Below are positions 13,001 to 24,753 of a DNA stretch of 64,000 nt, piece by piece (positions within the stretch are counted from its first letter, which is position 1; each line of letters begins with the position of its first letter). The position numbers and the translations under genes are program-made. The DNA comes from Cyanoderma ruficeps (lineage: Eukaryota > Chordata > Aves > Passeriformes > Timaliidae), in NCBI GenBank assembly GCA_008694505.1, contig VZDJ01000041.1, positions 3,304,417 through 3,368,416 on the forward strand. The letters are read 5' to 3'. Below the pieces are notes generated by a model. That model was not told where the DNA came from and searched no databases. It worked only from the letters and a program-made list of their open reading frames with translations.

Positions 13001-16000
13001 GCAGTGTCCTTAGGTTTACAAAAAAACCCAGGAGAACAAAAGGAGCTTCTTTTGTCTCTTTGCACAGTGCATAGAGTCTTATGTAAGATGGAAACCTGAA
13101 AAAAGTTTGGCAAATAGCATTAGATGACTCTAGATGAATCCCACTGAAACCTAGTAGTGCAACGGATGTATTTGATGGAGTTAAATATGCCACAGTCCAA
13201 TGTTTTTTCTCAAGTGGTAGATGGCTTTCTCTCTAGTTCAAAATCTGCACTGCCTTTCCCTTCTGTAAAAACCAGGTAATAGCCTGCAACTCTCCCAGAA
13301 GCGTTGTTATCATCCTTGTCCACAGTGTGCTGTTCCCAATTCCTTCAAGACCCAAAACAGATTAGCACTAAGGTGAGAGCCTATCCAGACTTCTACTGCT
13401 TCCATATGAGCTTATAGTTGATGGCGCTGGGTAGCACTTAGCAATAAACGCATAGTTTTAATTGGCAAAACTAGCTAGCAGTTCTGTGCTTGAAAACTCA
13501 GCTCTCATGGCTGTTCATCCTTTTCCTTTATGCCACCAAGCTAAGAATTTGTATTCCCAGTCATAGCAGGCAAAGTTTCAGGTGACTGAAACTTGAAGGC
13601 GCCCTGACCTCATTCCACGACAGCTATTTCAGTGGTGCCTTAAAGCTTGGCATGACACCATTTCTTTCCAAGTGAGACAAGAAAGAAATTGCTGCTTAGG
13701 AAAAAGCAGACTAGCAGAATTTTCTCGTGGCTCACAGCTCACCCTAACTTTTGGGTGATTTCTGCCAGAGGGGAGATTGACCAGCATGACTTAAGCAAAC
13801 AAAAGGAAGGCTACTTAGCAAAAACCTAGTCTCTCCAAGGTATTTCCTTGGCAGAACCAGAACTGACTTTCAGCTTCCCTACTTTTTGAGAAGCACTGGA
13901 GGTTTCTCTTGCCAAACTGAAAGACAATTTTTAGAACAACTGTACAGTGTCAGTCAGTGCCTGCGGAGTGTACCCAGAACAGCAAGCTGGTTCATAGCCT
14001 TCTACCTCCTAAAGAATAAGACTATGGTCTACTGAAATGTAACAGTAGGACACAGTACACTCACGCACTGAAAAATGTTTAATTTTGAAAGGAGATCACA
14101 GAGGATATCCTAGAGCAGCTAGGAACAAAACTCAATTTCACTACCAATTTCTATCCAGAAGATTTAGTTTAAGTATTCTATATGTTATTCAAAACAAACT
14201 TGATACGTGTATGTTTCTAAAATTCACTTGATTTAAAATTAAAACATTATAATAATATCCATGTATTTTGACTCAAGTACAAATCCCTGTGTCAACCCCA
14301 AGTCACCTAGAAAAAGTTTCAGCATAGCAGAGCTCTTTTCACATATGCTGCATAAATTCAGGTGATTACATTGTGGCTCATGATTTGGCATAAATACATC
14401 TCATGTAATTTTAACACCTTCCAAGCTTGAATTCATTCTTCTTTCTGGACTACAGTGTTTCCAACACTACATCGATGACAGCACATTACAGCTCCGTCTG
14501 TGGATATCTAAGTCCCTGGTTTTGGTATAATTCTAATTCTCATCAAAATCTTTATTGAGGGTAAAAGTTATCAGTTTGAAAACAAAGAAAATAAATGCTT
14601 CAAGTAACATAAAATTTGAGCAGAGATTATACATGTCATTATAAATTGGCATGTATTGAAACACAAGTACTGGTTTTGTCATTTTTATGAATAATGCATT
14701 AAAAAGAAATAATCAACTATGTTGCAACAATTTAAGAGGATTATTTCTTTTCTTCGGTCAAGTTTCCTTATCTCAGTTTTTCCATAATTTGAAATTTAGT
14801 ATGCTTTTTATGAAGATTTTTCCTAAGTCATGATTTCTTCAATTAAAAATGTTAATCCTTCATTTCGATAACTTGGCACCTACATGCAAGGGGGAAAGTT
14901 GCACTTAGAAAATGAGAGAAGATATGGCAAAGTATCTGAAGTAATTTAGTTGCATGTATTTTAAAAAAAATAAAAAAGGAGGTGGAGGAAACGAGATGGG
15001 AAGGAAAAGAGAGGGGTGAGAGAAAACCAGATATGCTGAGAAATTGTTTTAACTTGGACAGATGCCACCATAGCAGCAGCAAGTGGTGGCTGTGTGAGGA
15101 ACTGGGACACTACAAGTGTCACCTGTTCCGTGATGCAGCAGTGATGTCATGCTGCAGCAAGATATGTCACTGTAGGATTTTGTGAAAATGTCAGAGCTAC
15201 AGCCAGCAGGGCTACAATTCAAGAAAGCACATAAACTAACCCCTAAGTAAATTCCTATTTAATGAATCGTTTTTCTCTTTAAATAAACCATTTGAAACAC
15301 ATGTGTTGCTGAAGCAAGGCCTAATCATAAGCCACTCTGCTGTATCTTCTCTGGCTTCATGGTTCCTTTGGCCTGAACAGAGTAATATTACATATCAGCA
15401 GTTTATGTAATGAGTATTCATAATTTTCTCCAAAGCTTTAAGACAACTTTTTTTTATTCCATCGGACAGACATGCCCCACCTCTCTCCCAGTAGTGTGCT
15501 ATAGCTTACATTGGCTGTTGCAAGTAGTGTGGCTCAGTGCATGAACAGTTTCATTTTCCTATATCTCTCTTACAGGATGCTGCTATCAGTTGGAGATAAG
15601 CTGTCAAATCCCCCTGTAGTTACCATTTTAGTAATCAAAATCCTTTAAATAACTCACAGTTTCAATTATAAGTGGTTTGGTTTTTTTTTTCCTCCTGAAG
15701 AAGTATAGCTAAAATTTGTCAAATAGCATGTGCAAAAACATGCCTATTGAGCTTGCTGGGTTTCACTAGATCCTGTCTGTCAGTAGACTGAAACAGTGTC
15801 CCATTTTGATCATTAGACAAAAGCCCAGGAACTTCATAAGATGCTGGTATAGTGCTTTGAAACTGTATCTATAAATACAATTTTGAATCACTATACCAGC
15901 ATCTTATGAAGTTGTGTCCTGTGTGCCAGGAAAGATGTCTCTTTCTCAAGGGAACCTAAATAAACTCCAAAGCACAAGTAGCCTCATAGGGAAGACATAA

Positions 16001-19000
16001 GAACATGGTTTCCTACCAGATGATTGCAATTGGAGATGGTCAAAATTCCAAATACCTCTGTAAGATCTCACATGGGGTGTAGTAAATCTCTTCTTATTAG
16101 GACATTTCTGAAATACTTTGGTACAGTAGATCAACGCAAGTGTGACTCTAACCCCACACCTTTTACAGCTCTTTTAAATTTAATTCTTAAATTGATTGAA
16201 TTTTTTTTTAAAACAGAATATTATTGCCGAACATGAAATCCGTAACATTTCCTGTGCTGCACAAGACCCCGAAGACCTTTCTACGTTTGCGTACATCACT
16301 AAAGACCTGAAGACTAATCACCACTACTGCCACGTATTCACTGCGTTTGATGTGGTCAGTTTATAGAAGATACTTCATTTAATAATTCTTTTGATTAATA
16401 ATAGTCACTTAGTTCTGTTAAAACATTTTCAGGATATATTAATGGTGATTAATGGAAGGCATCATGAATTTGCCCCAGGAAAAGATCACTATAGGATAGC
16501 AAAAGGACATTTCTGGAGAAGAGCAAAGATTTTCTTTGATATCTCATTTCCCACTGAAAATAACTCATCTCTGTCACCTCAGATGTTGACTGTAAACTTG
16601 AGTCACTTTTCATACAAGTCTGGACATGTAATTCTTATAACCTAAGGTATAAGCCTAAGCCTTCCAAAAGTTTGTAACAAGTATGTTGGCCAGCCATCCT
16701 GAAATCTCAGCATGCACCAAAAGATTGCCTTTATTTTGAAAGTAGCAAATTAATTATTTAATTCTTATTTCCTTGTTCTGTAATTATTGCCTACATATCT
16801 CTAACTGTTACTTCAGCAAAAGTCCTTGGAGGTCCTCTTATGTTGGTGGAAAATTTGTAATTTCTTCCTATACTTAGACTTTTCAGGTGGAGATGCACAA
16901 ACTGTTATGGTTTCAAGAAAACATGAACACATATCAATTAATCAGTCATGCAGTTTTCAGCTAAATTTGATGAACTAAGTAGTGGCTAAAGTTTTTATGA
17001 CTAAGATTTATAGTCTAAAACTTTCAAGAAAAATTACTCTTTGAGTTGTGCACAAGAGAAATTTAAGGTCAAATTGAAACTTAAAAATTATCCAAGACAA
17101 AATATTTTAATAGAGTATAATGTGTGTGAGTTCTTGAACCATGCTTACATGAATATAAATAAGTTAAATCAAAAGAACAGGGTACCTGAACTGCAGCTTT
17201 CTATTTGGAACTGTGGAAATCGTTAACATGCACAGCAATAGCGTGTGGGAGAATTTAAATAACAAGATGTACAGGTAGGTTAGAGGAATTATAGCATTTT
17301 GGCTGAGTGCTTTTGTTATTTAAATTCTCTGCTGACATTTTAGTATCCACAGGGAATAGAAAAATTTTGAAATTGCGTTAAAAATAGACAATGATCAACA
17401 AGATGTTACATTATATAGGTTTTAGTGATGTGTGAACGACTTAAATTAGACTGATTGAGTGAAGTTATTATTTCTCCTGATCCATTTAAATTCTACTTAA
17501 TGTTTTTGAAGTATTGCAGTTTCATTTATAGGTTTAGTAACCAAGCAGAAACATAGACTCAGGTATTGCAGATGAAATTCATCTCCTTTCTTGGCAAGAG
17601 AAGAAAGGTGATGCAGGAATAATTATATTTTGCCCACTTCCTGTACCTTAGGAGGAGCATTTAATATCCCAAGCACTCTAAATGGCTATTTTAAGCAGTA
17701 CGGAAACTTTAACTGCCTTAACTTAGTTTTCTCCTGCAGCCTAATCCTCAACTGGGTGTTACCTACTCAAATATCCTTTTTTTTTTGTGTTGTTTTATTT
17801 CTCAGGAACTAGCATTTTTTGAGGCAAGTACAAGCTCTATAAGAACTATCTGGATGTTCAGAATGAGAGCATATTGGGAATTAAATCTTCTATTTAAAGT
17901 CTAATGTTTCTGTTAAACTGATCATCCCGTTTGCTAATAGAAACAATTCTACCCCTTTGCCATTGGGTAGAAGTACAATCATTGTAAGAAAATTAAGGTT
18001 TAAAATGGTAGAAATCCACAATAAAGTGTAAGGCATTTTAAACCATATATATTTTGGTAATACAATATATGCAATGTTATGAAAAAAAAATCACTCTCTT
18101 GGGTCCTTCAGTTTCTCAGGCAATGTGAGCAAGAATAATTTATTTATAGATAGGCAAATATTTTAGTGCAGTGATGTGCAACCACAAGCATTACTGAGAC
18201 TATTTAGGAATAACTGTACATTTAACTCAGTTAAAATTCTACATTCAAAATTGCAAAAACATCAGACTTTGTTACAGAATATTGAAGGGGAAAAGGTTTG
18301 GAGGAAGAATAGGATTTATTGGTTAATATTTGCAATCCACTTCACTTTCATTCTTTTACTAAGCAGCCTTAAATCTATGAATGAAGGATTCCCACCAGAG
18401 AAATAAACCATGAACACAGCTCCTAATATCAATTTCTGGTTTGTGTATTGGAGATACCCAAAGTAATTTCCATCAGATAATCCTTCATTTTCCAGTGCTC
18501 CTATGAATAGAAGACGACAAAAAAGTGAGTTAAAATGTAAGGAAACAATTAGCCATTGTAATAGGTTGGCTGAGTTAAAGCTGAAGAACCCTGAGTCAGA
18601 TTTGGGCTGGGGCCCTGAATTGTAGCATTGCCTGGCAAACACGGTAGTTGACCTCATTCCTCACCTCCCAGAAATTGTTGCTTAAAGTCATTGGCTCACT
18701 CACTTTCTGTCTCTGCCTGACCAGGCAAGGAGCAGGACTGCAGCAGCCTGAGAAGCACCACAGGCCTGTCTCTCTCCTTTCTAAGGTGCTTGGTGGGGTG
18801 CTGTGAGAGTCAGTGTCTCCTACAGCAGCCAGGGGCTCTACAGCTTCCATGCTAAGCATGCGTCAGGGAGAGAGACTTGTATCCTTCCTTTTGTGTCACA
18901 TGTTTTTGAACTTCTTTGAGCTTTTTCCAATAATCTGCTCATTCCATCAGAAGAATTTCCACAATGGCTTTTGGTTTGGTTTTCCACCCCTGTCCTGAAG

Positions 19001-22000
19001 GGAATCCTGTTTCTACCTGTCCAATATAACCCCTGCAGAGTCTGTACCCATTCTGATCCTTATAATCCTCTCCCAGTACTACAGGTGGGAAATTCCTCAA
19101 ACCAAGCTTATTTACTAATGGGTTTTTTTTTCAGATAACTTTTAAAAACTTTATAAGGTATGGTTTTAAAGCACTCCTTGCCTCCATTTGCAGACTTCCC
19201 TTTTGCCAAGGCTCTACCACAGTATACAATGTATGAAATTTATGTACAAACTATGGTTCGGTTTGCATTTCAAATATTGAACAGAACAGTGAATGTTTTA
19301 TTTGCTATATTTCAAATATTTATTAACCAGAGAAGCAGTTACATGTTTCTTATGGTTTTCAGGTCCCAGGCAGGCCTGTTTTTTCTTCATTTTACAGACC
19401 ACAAAGGAAAACAGATTATAGTGGCTTTATACAGGATGCAGGACTTAAACTAGATTTATGGCTCAGTATGGCAAACTTTCAGTCTGTCTCCACTTCTATC
19501 TCCCAATCTCCTTCTATCTTCAGGCCTGTCTCAGTGATCTTTTTGTATGCCATGTTGGATGGTGTATTTTCTCAGTCCTACTAGTATTGCAGCCTGCGTG
19601 TTCTCCAACAAGCCATTCGTACACCTTGTCCTGCTGATGTATTCTAATATTAATAATATCCACTGCAGACAACCCCGTCATGATATAGTACACTCTTTTA
19701 CTCTCATGACAGCTGATAAAGAGATCTCTCTCTAGAATAATGTTCTTATCCCACTTAAAAGTACACTCTATTTCACATTATGTTATTCTCTACATTTTTG
19801 ACAACTATACTCCATTGCTCTTAATTCCTTGGCCAGCATTCTGCTAAAAGGCAGAGCACTTTATAAGACTCTTTAGTTTTTCTTTTATTATTCCACTGGC
19901 AAACTGCATCGTCAGTGTTTTTCGGTTCTGGACAGTTTCCCTTGAAGGGGAGATAATTTGGAGACTGCAGCTATCAAATCAGACAGACATTTTTATTTGG
20001 GAAGCTATAACATTTTGGCTGGCTTGCTGTTGTGACTGTAGTCATAACAGCAGAGAGCATGTCCCAGTGCAGGAGTATAATTGTTTTCTGATTGACCAAA
20101 CACAGGGCAGAACTGGCCCCTTTATAAGAAGCTCTTATAATGAGCAAAATATGCTGAATTTAGCCTGTATTATATCAGTATACACGAGTGATAAAAAAGG
20201 AATGGAAATTCTTCAGGGAAAATAAAGTGTAGGGCATGAAATAAAATGCTTGTCCATTTAACTTTGTTCTAATGACTGAAGGGCCTGCAAATAGTGTACT
20301 TCCAAGAACATTGTATTGCTTTCTCAGGTACTGCAAATTTAGCAGTTAAACTTGACTAGTAAAACCATAATTCATTTGAAAAAGTATCAGAAACATGAGA
20401 ATTTTAAGGAATCACCTAGGTTGAAAGCAATGCAGACTTGCTTCCAACTATAGGCTATGGAGATTGAGGAAGGAGGGATTAACATCTGAATCATATCGAA
20501 GATTTATGAATTATTCTAAAGGGACTGTAGGCCATCATATGGATGCTAGTCAACAGCCTTGCCTTTGCTCTGCAGGGGTTCTAAACATTATTGCAGAGTT
20601 AGTAGCCCAGAAATAGGCTCTACTAGTAGCCTAAAAATAGGCTCCAGTAGGAGCCTGAAAATAAATATACAAAAACAAACCCACAAACCTGAAGAAAAAT
20701 TACCATAGGAATCCACTTGCCATTTAGAGTAAGGGCAAATTTGAAATTCACAGTTGCTTTTTCATTGATGTATAACTGTACTGAAAAGATATTTATATCA
20801 ACTCCTCTGATACCTCATTCATGCTTTATAAATGCTTCCACAGGTTTTTTTCCCCCATATTTGAAGAGGATTTAAAGTAATCCACCTATAACACTGTACT
20901 GGTTTTAGGTATAATAGCCTGACTTTTTTGGTTATGCCCACTAACCTCCCTTCCCCTTGCTTATAGGAGTGTTGTTACACAACTGTTTGAGCTAAGTTTT
21001 ACTTCTAGAAAACAAACCCATGAGAAGGTTTCCCCAGGACTTGCAGGACTGCACTGCATCTGTCAGTCAGAGTGCAGACTTCCAGCACTGGCTTTTTGTC
21101 CTTTTGAAAGCATCACACCCATGCTGCAGCCTCTTCCTGTGCTGCTTGGTGAGCACAGAGCCTCCCAAGGCATGTGCCCAGGGAAGCAGCACGTCAGGCT
21201 GCCGGCTCTGGAAGAGGACAGGTCAGCACAGGAGGTCTGAAATAGAGCGAGGCTGAATGTCACATTGCAATAGTGCAAGAGGGGCTGGATCCTGAGAACA
21301 GCAGATATGGGATGAGTTGGGAAGGTGGGAAGGTTAATGTACTTGTTCTAAAAAGAGATGACAACTCACCCACTCATGTTTTCATGTTTAGTAAGACAGT
21401 TTCAAGGGGTTTAGAAGTAATTACTTTTGGTACAATAAATCATATTTAGATCATTTTTAATCAATGAGAGATCAAATGACAGATGTAAACATTACAAGGA
21501 CTGAGGAGCCTATTACCAGCATGATTTTAATTATTTACATTGCAAATCACTACCCCACTTCATGTATCTGACAATAATTCAACCTCACCTCAATTTTAAC
21601 TGTTTCTGTTTTGTTCCAGAATTTAGCTTATGAAATCATTCTTACACTAGGACAAGCATTTGAGGTGGCCTACCAGCTTGCACTACAAGCACGAAAAGGG
21701 GGTCATTCTTCAACACTCCCTGAAAGCTTTGAAAACAAACCCTCTAAACCTATTCCCAAACCACGTGTTAGTATTCGGAAGTCAGTGGTAAGTAGAAGGT
21801 AGTAATGCATGCAAAAAATTTCCAAAATTCAGCTATAGAGTTAAGAGTTTATATACTAGAAGCTGTACAAATAAAAATACCTCTTGAGTCAGAAATGCTC
21901 CATTGTGCCACCTCTGTGCATCAGCTGGCAGGGTTGTGTCACCACAGCACTGGCAACCATTTCAAACTGCTTATTTCAGATTTCTCCAGTTTAAGATGTT

Positions 22001-23033
22001 GCTTGGTTAGTCTTGTGTATATCTGTCTTACAGCAATTACAGAGCATTAATTAATTCAGTTTAATCGATGCATAGCTCTCAAATTCTGCAGTTTCGTGGA
22101 CTTTCCTAATCTATCACCTAACTTGTTTGGTATGCAATCACAGCATATGTATCCTAATTAAATTACAAATCCAAATCAATTTGCAATTATCCTGTCAGAC
22201 CAAGCAACTTCTTTTCCTTTCTTATCCTTTTCTTTTTTCTTTTGTTTTTCTTTTTGATCTGGGATTCAATACACCTTTTCAGTATTAATCACAGACTCCT
22301 AAGAAACAAAGCTCATTGAAGCATATGTATTGATTGCCTTTAAAGTGTCCTCCTGAAGTGCAGAAATTACAGAGAAATATTCTTTTACAGTAGACCTATT
22401 AAAAAATTATGAAAACTATTATAAATTAAGTGAGAACACAGGAACAGGGTGATTTGGGAGGAAAAGGAGAAAAATGACCGCACACTGTATCATAATCACT
22501 GACTATAATGCGAGAATTGTACTCTATGACACTTAATTATTGGGTATGGGGAGGGGGGAGGAGGGGGGGAAATGTATGACTGTACACTTTGTCATCCATT
22601 GCCACAGAATCTTCCTCCATAAAACTTTAAGTAGAAACATTTCCTGATGCCATCGTCTGTCTCATTAGCGAACAGACTTCTCAGGATGAAGTGTGGCTTT
22701 AATGAACTATGATGCCCTATAGCTTGGGGGTAAACACAGCTCTGATCTCAACAGGAAGAAGAAGGCAGCCATGAGTACATGGGAGTGTAGACACCACCAT
22801 ACTTGCTGCTGTACGACTTTGTCAATTCAGGATTTGCCCTGTTAGTTTAAAGAAAAACCCTCTGCTCAAGCTGCCGTGCACGGAGATGGTAACCCGTCTG
22901 TATGTTTGCATTTGTCTTAAAGCAGATAGATCCATCCGAACAAAAGACTCTTGCGAATCTACCCTGGATTGTTGAACCTGGACAAGAGGCCAAAAGAGGC
23001 ATTAATACCAAGTATGAAACTACAATTTTCTGA
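1010..23033 (+). CDS. ANKS1B: ANKS1B (AIDA-1) 3' coding part, five spliced exons
   Basis: These are the outer limits of a spliced CDS: 1010-1081, 11537-11623, 16217-16354, 21620-21787 and 22923-23033. All junctions are phase 0 and GT-AG. The joined reading frame gives about 166 residues: most of a PTB (phosphotyrosine-binding) domain, starting at [18 protein letters not shown] and running through [12 protein letters not shown] and [20 protein letters not shown], then a proline/lysine linker ([17 protein letters not shown]) and a tail ending KYETTIF. This is the C-terminus of ANKS1B (AIDA-1/EB-1), a brain-enriched postsynaptic scaffold whose PTB domain binds the APP cytoplasmic tail and whose isoforms bind PSD-95. 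The linker and the KYETTIF tail point to ANKS1B rather than its paralogue ANKS1A. The ankyrin repeats, SAM domains and promoter lie upstream of the window. The introns are long (1.1-10.5 kb), as is usual for this very large gene. Confidence 0.95.
3797..3850 (+). repeat. A-tract and (AAAC)n low-complexity sequence
   Basis: A run of A residues and AAAC/CAAA units lies in the ANKS1B intron. It could be the decayed tail of a retroposed element, but no body is recognised upstream. Confidence 0.6.
5765..6332 (+). mobile_element. CR1 LINE fragment, 3' end, sense orientation
   Basis: The sequence has characteristic CR1 3' text in order: CAGCTGGTCAAAGGAGGTGA, CCTCACCTTGG, GGGCACCACA, AGCCTGGAGAAGGGGAAACT, CTCTGTGGTGACCAGAGAC, GAAGTTGTGTCAGGAGAGGT, GAAGTGGTCACAGCACCAGC and the terminal TTCCAACTGAGATTTCACTG with its ATTCTGTG tail. 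It is a 5'-truncated, diverged copy in the same orientation as ANKS1B. It contains a 140-codon frame that is not functional. CR1 of this kind is the dominant LINE of birds. Confidence 0.9.
9282..9297 (+). promoter_or_regulatory. Three overlapping AGGTCA half-sites
   Basis: AGGTCAGGTCAGGTCA contains three nuclear-receptor half-sites at 5-bp steps, each sharing its terminal A. The motif is seen directly; any receptor binding is inference. Confidence 0.3.
11537..11623 (+). CDS. ANKS1B: ANKS1B exon: PTB domain strands 2-3
   Basis: The exon is 29 codons: [20 protein letters not shown] then VKFIDATNK. The acceptor is GATTTCAG and the donor is AAG|GTATGT. It carries two PTB beta strands ([15 protein letters not shown]). 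The frame joins the previous exon at AKMR|KSTEQ without a change of phase. Confidence 0.94.
11624..16216 (+). other. ANKS1B: ANKS1B 4.6-kb intron
   Basis: This is AT-rich intron DNA. It contains a long T tract near 12191-12206, a 22-bp palindrome at 13573-13594 and a strong 84-nt hairpin at 15830-15913. No gene or LINE is recognised. Confidence 0.75.
15830..15913. repeat. 84-nt near-perfect hairpin (MITE-like or pre-miRNA-like)
   Basis: Positions 15830-15854 and 15889-15913 are exact 25-bp inverted repeats (left arm begins AACTTCATAAGATGC). The 34 bases between them continue the stem with only a few mismatches and G:U pairs, leaving a terminal loop of about five bases near CTATA. This size and regularity fit a palindromic mariner-type MITE like those that seeded mammalian miR-548, or a pre-miRNA. 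No flanking target-site duplication is obvious. Confidence 0.7.
16217..16354 (+). CDS. ANKS1B: ANKS1B exon: PTB domain core, ligand-groove strand
   Basis: The exon is 46 codons, from [20 protein letters not shown] to [12 protein letters not shown]. It has a long T tract then AACAG as acceptor, and GTG|GTCAGT as donor, a slightly weak 5' site. It covers the beta-5 region ([11 protein letters not shown]), where PTB domains pair with NPxY-type peptides, and the following strands ([17 protein letters not shown]). Confidence 0.95.
16355..21619 (+). other. ANKS1B: ANKS1B 5.3-kb intron
   Basis: This intron is mostly AT-rich with two GC-richer islands (about 18600-18860 and 21020-21300) that carry short open frames on both strands but no recognisable protein. 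A 24-bp minisatellite lies at 20600-20670. No LINE is recognised. Confidence 0.7.
20600..20670. repeat. 24-bp tandem repeat, about three copies
   Basis: The units at 20600-20623, 20624-20647 and 20648-20670 each begin TAGTAGCC or TAGGAGCC, followed by A-rich sequence; the first two end with AATAGGCTC and a few bases. The copies differ at several positions, so this is an old local duplication. Confidence 0.8.
21620..21787 (+). CDS. ANKS1B: ANKS1B exon: PTB C-terminal helix and basic/proline linker
   Basis: The exon is 56 codons: [20 protein letters not shown], then a linker containing [18 protein letters not shown] and [11 protein letters not shown]. The acceptor is TTGTTCCAG and the donor GTG|GTAAGT. 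The first 27 residues are the long C-terminal helix that closes the PTB domain. The rest is a basic, proline-rich, probably disordered linker. The open frame continues 15 bases into the intron by chance. Confidence 0.95.
21788..22922 (+). other. ANKS1B: ANKS1B penultimate-to-last exon intron
   Basis: This 1.1-kb intron contains a pyrimidine-rich T/C tract (22220-22256) and a strong G-quadruplex motif on the sense strand (22542-22569). It ends at the NAGNAG acceptor of the last exon. Confidence 0.75.
22542..22569 (+). other. G-quadruplex motif
   Basis: Four G runs (GGG, GGGG, GGGGGG, GGGGGGG) are separated by loops TAT, A and AGGA. This is a full match to the G3+N1-7 quadruplex pattern on the transcribed (RNA) strand, about 350 bases before the last exon. 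Confidence 0.7.
22923..23033 (+). CDS. ANKS1B: ANKS1B last coding exon and stop
   Basis: The exon encodes (Q)[18 protein letters not shown] followed by [17 protein letters not shown] and TGA at 23031-23033. The acceptor region reads TCTTAAAGCAG, a NAGNAG site. Splicing at the first AG includes a CAG codon (Q); splicing at the second starts at ATA (22926). Both keep frame. The final KYETTIF is the conserved end of ANKS1B. A different frame here opens a spurious ATG reading frame of similar length. Confidence 0.94.
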   Translation, partial: QIDPSEQKTLANLPWIVEPGQEAKRGINTKYETTIF

Positions 23034-23522
23034 TACAAAACTGTCCCCCTGTTCCTTGTTGTGCCTTGCACGCCAAGCAGTCACAGCACAGCCTTTCCTT
23101 TATGGCAACGTTTCAATCCAGCAGAGAGGAAGACTGCACTGTATGAGTGGCCTTGTAACTAACAAAAAAGGCTGACAGTCATTTCTGGTGATGTTCTTCT
23201 TCCTGCAGCACTGACTGAAGAATGACACTATATGAAGACTTTTAAAATTAAGTCCACAAGAGGAGTGAGAAACCTTATTTTTCATGCAGTTCTCCCTTGT
23301 GACTCTGCCACAGTGCTTTCTTTGATTTCTTATTTTAGAATTCTACTTTTTAAAGAAGAAAAACCCACAAAATGTCTCTAAACTACTACTAATGCTGCCT
23401 ATGAGTAGAGTATTTGATTGGGTTTTTTATTTAAATCTTGGCAGTTTTTAATTGAAATAGAACCAGAATTAATAAATAGATTATTTGTGAAACCACTGAA
23501 TTCATTAATAACTACTGTGTTG

Positions 23523-23528
23523 AATAAA
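23523..23528 (+). terminator. Proximal poly(A) signal of ANKS1B (candidate)
   Basis: AATAAA lies about 490 bases after the stop and is followed by a T/G-rich stretch (TTTCTGTGTGCTCTG) 45-60 bases downstream. Its use would give a short 3' UTR without the two Pumilio-type motifs. Confidence 0.4.
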
Positions 23529-24606
23529 GAACTCATTAAAGTGATGAGAAATTAGGCACCCTGATTTCTGTGTGCTCTGATTTTATATGTAATCATTGAT
23601 GTCCTTTGATCCTCTACAGAAATAAGAACCTCTTGCATTGTAGCAAAGGATCAGAGTTTTATGAATGGTTAGAAAAAGGTATTAATAATGCACAGAAAAC
23701 ATTTATTAGATATTTTTATGGAAGAGAAGTACTATAGGAAAAGATATGAATATTTATGGAAGGAAGCCAGATTAATTATGAGAAATATTGTTTATTTTAA
23801 AGTTAAGTAAATAACTGCTATAGCAGCATTATGAAAATTATAAGAGTTGTAGCATCAGTGCACTGGATGTTCTGTGTGATCAGTCTGGAATGAAAGTGGA
23901 ATGGTCATTCTACTGCACCTACATATAGTTTATGCAGTTCAACATTGCTATAGCCATGAATTCTATTGGTATTTTTAAAAAAACAATCTCAGTGGTTCTA
24001 AAAAAAGTCAAAACCATGGATTTTGCTATCAAGATTTCTGTCACAGAAAGCTTGTTTGAAAGAGTGTTGATAAAATTCTACTGCAAAACATTTTCTAAAT
24101 AAAAACAGCAAGAAAAAGAAAAAAATTCCAAAGTAATAAAAATGTTTTCATCAAACAAAATAATTAAGCATTTGCTTAATATTTGGTTAAATAAGATTTA
24201 CTTTTTCTTTAAAGTGTTTTAATTTTTTTAATGTCTGTGGAGTATTTGTATAATACCATGATGTATATTTATGTAGAACTGAAGTGATAACAGTAAAAAT
24301 ATCATTATAGGAGAAAAATGACCTTTTAACGTATATTGTTCTATCCAGTCAAATTGTGAATCATTTTGAAGTTCATTATAGAGATATTGATAAATTGTGT
24401 GGTTGTCTTAATGTTTTTTTAATTATTATTTCATATCCAGCTGAGGTTTTTCAGTTAGAATCATCAGCTGGTATATTCCAAAAAATGGATAATTGAACTT
24501 GGTTTAAAACTGATACTTGTATATGGTTTAGTTAAACCTAATCATAGCGCTGAGTGATTACATCCTTTTAATACAGTATTCAATTTACTTGAACAAAATA
24601 GTTCCT

Positions 24607-24614
24607 TGTACATA
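24607..24614 (+). promoter_or_regulatory. Pumilio response element candidate (distal ANKS1B 3' UTR)
   Basis: TGTACATA is an exact match to the PUF consensus UGUANAUA, on the sense strand of the distal 3' UTR. A second exact match lies about 150 bases downstream. Binding is inferred from the motif only. Confidence 0.4.
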
Positions 24615-24753
24615 TTTTTGCTTATTCACTGTTGATATGTACTTAATCAACTGACGGTAAAAAAAAAAAACAAAATCACATTAAAAATATGGTACCAAAA
24701 GGAAAATTGTATAGGAGAACAGTAAATAGTAGCCTCACTGCAACAAATACTTA

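Noticed and set aside
22951..23175. 74-codon ATG frame over the last ANKS1B exon
   Set aside because: It is out of frame with the exon that gives IDPSEQ...KYETTIF and stop. The correct frame is fixed by the phase-0 junction with the previous exon.
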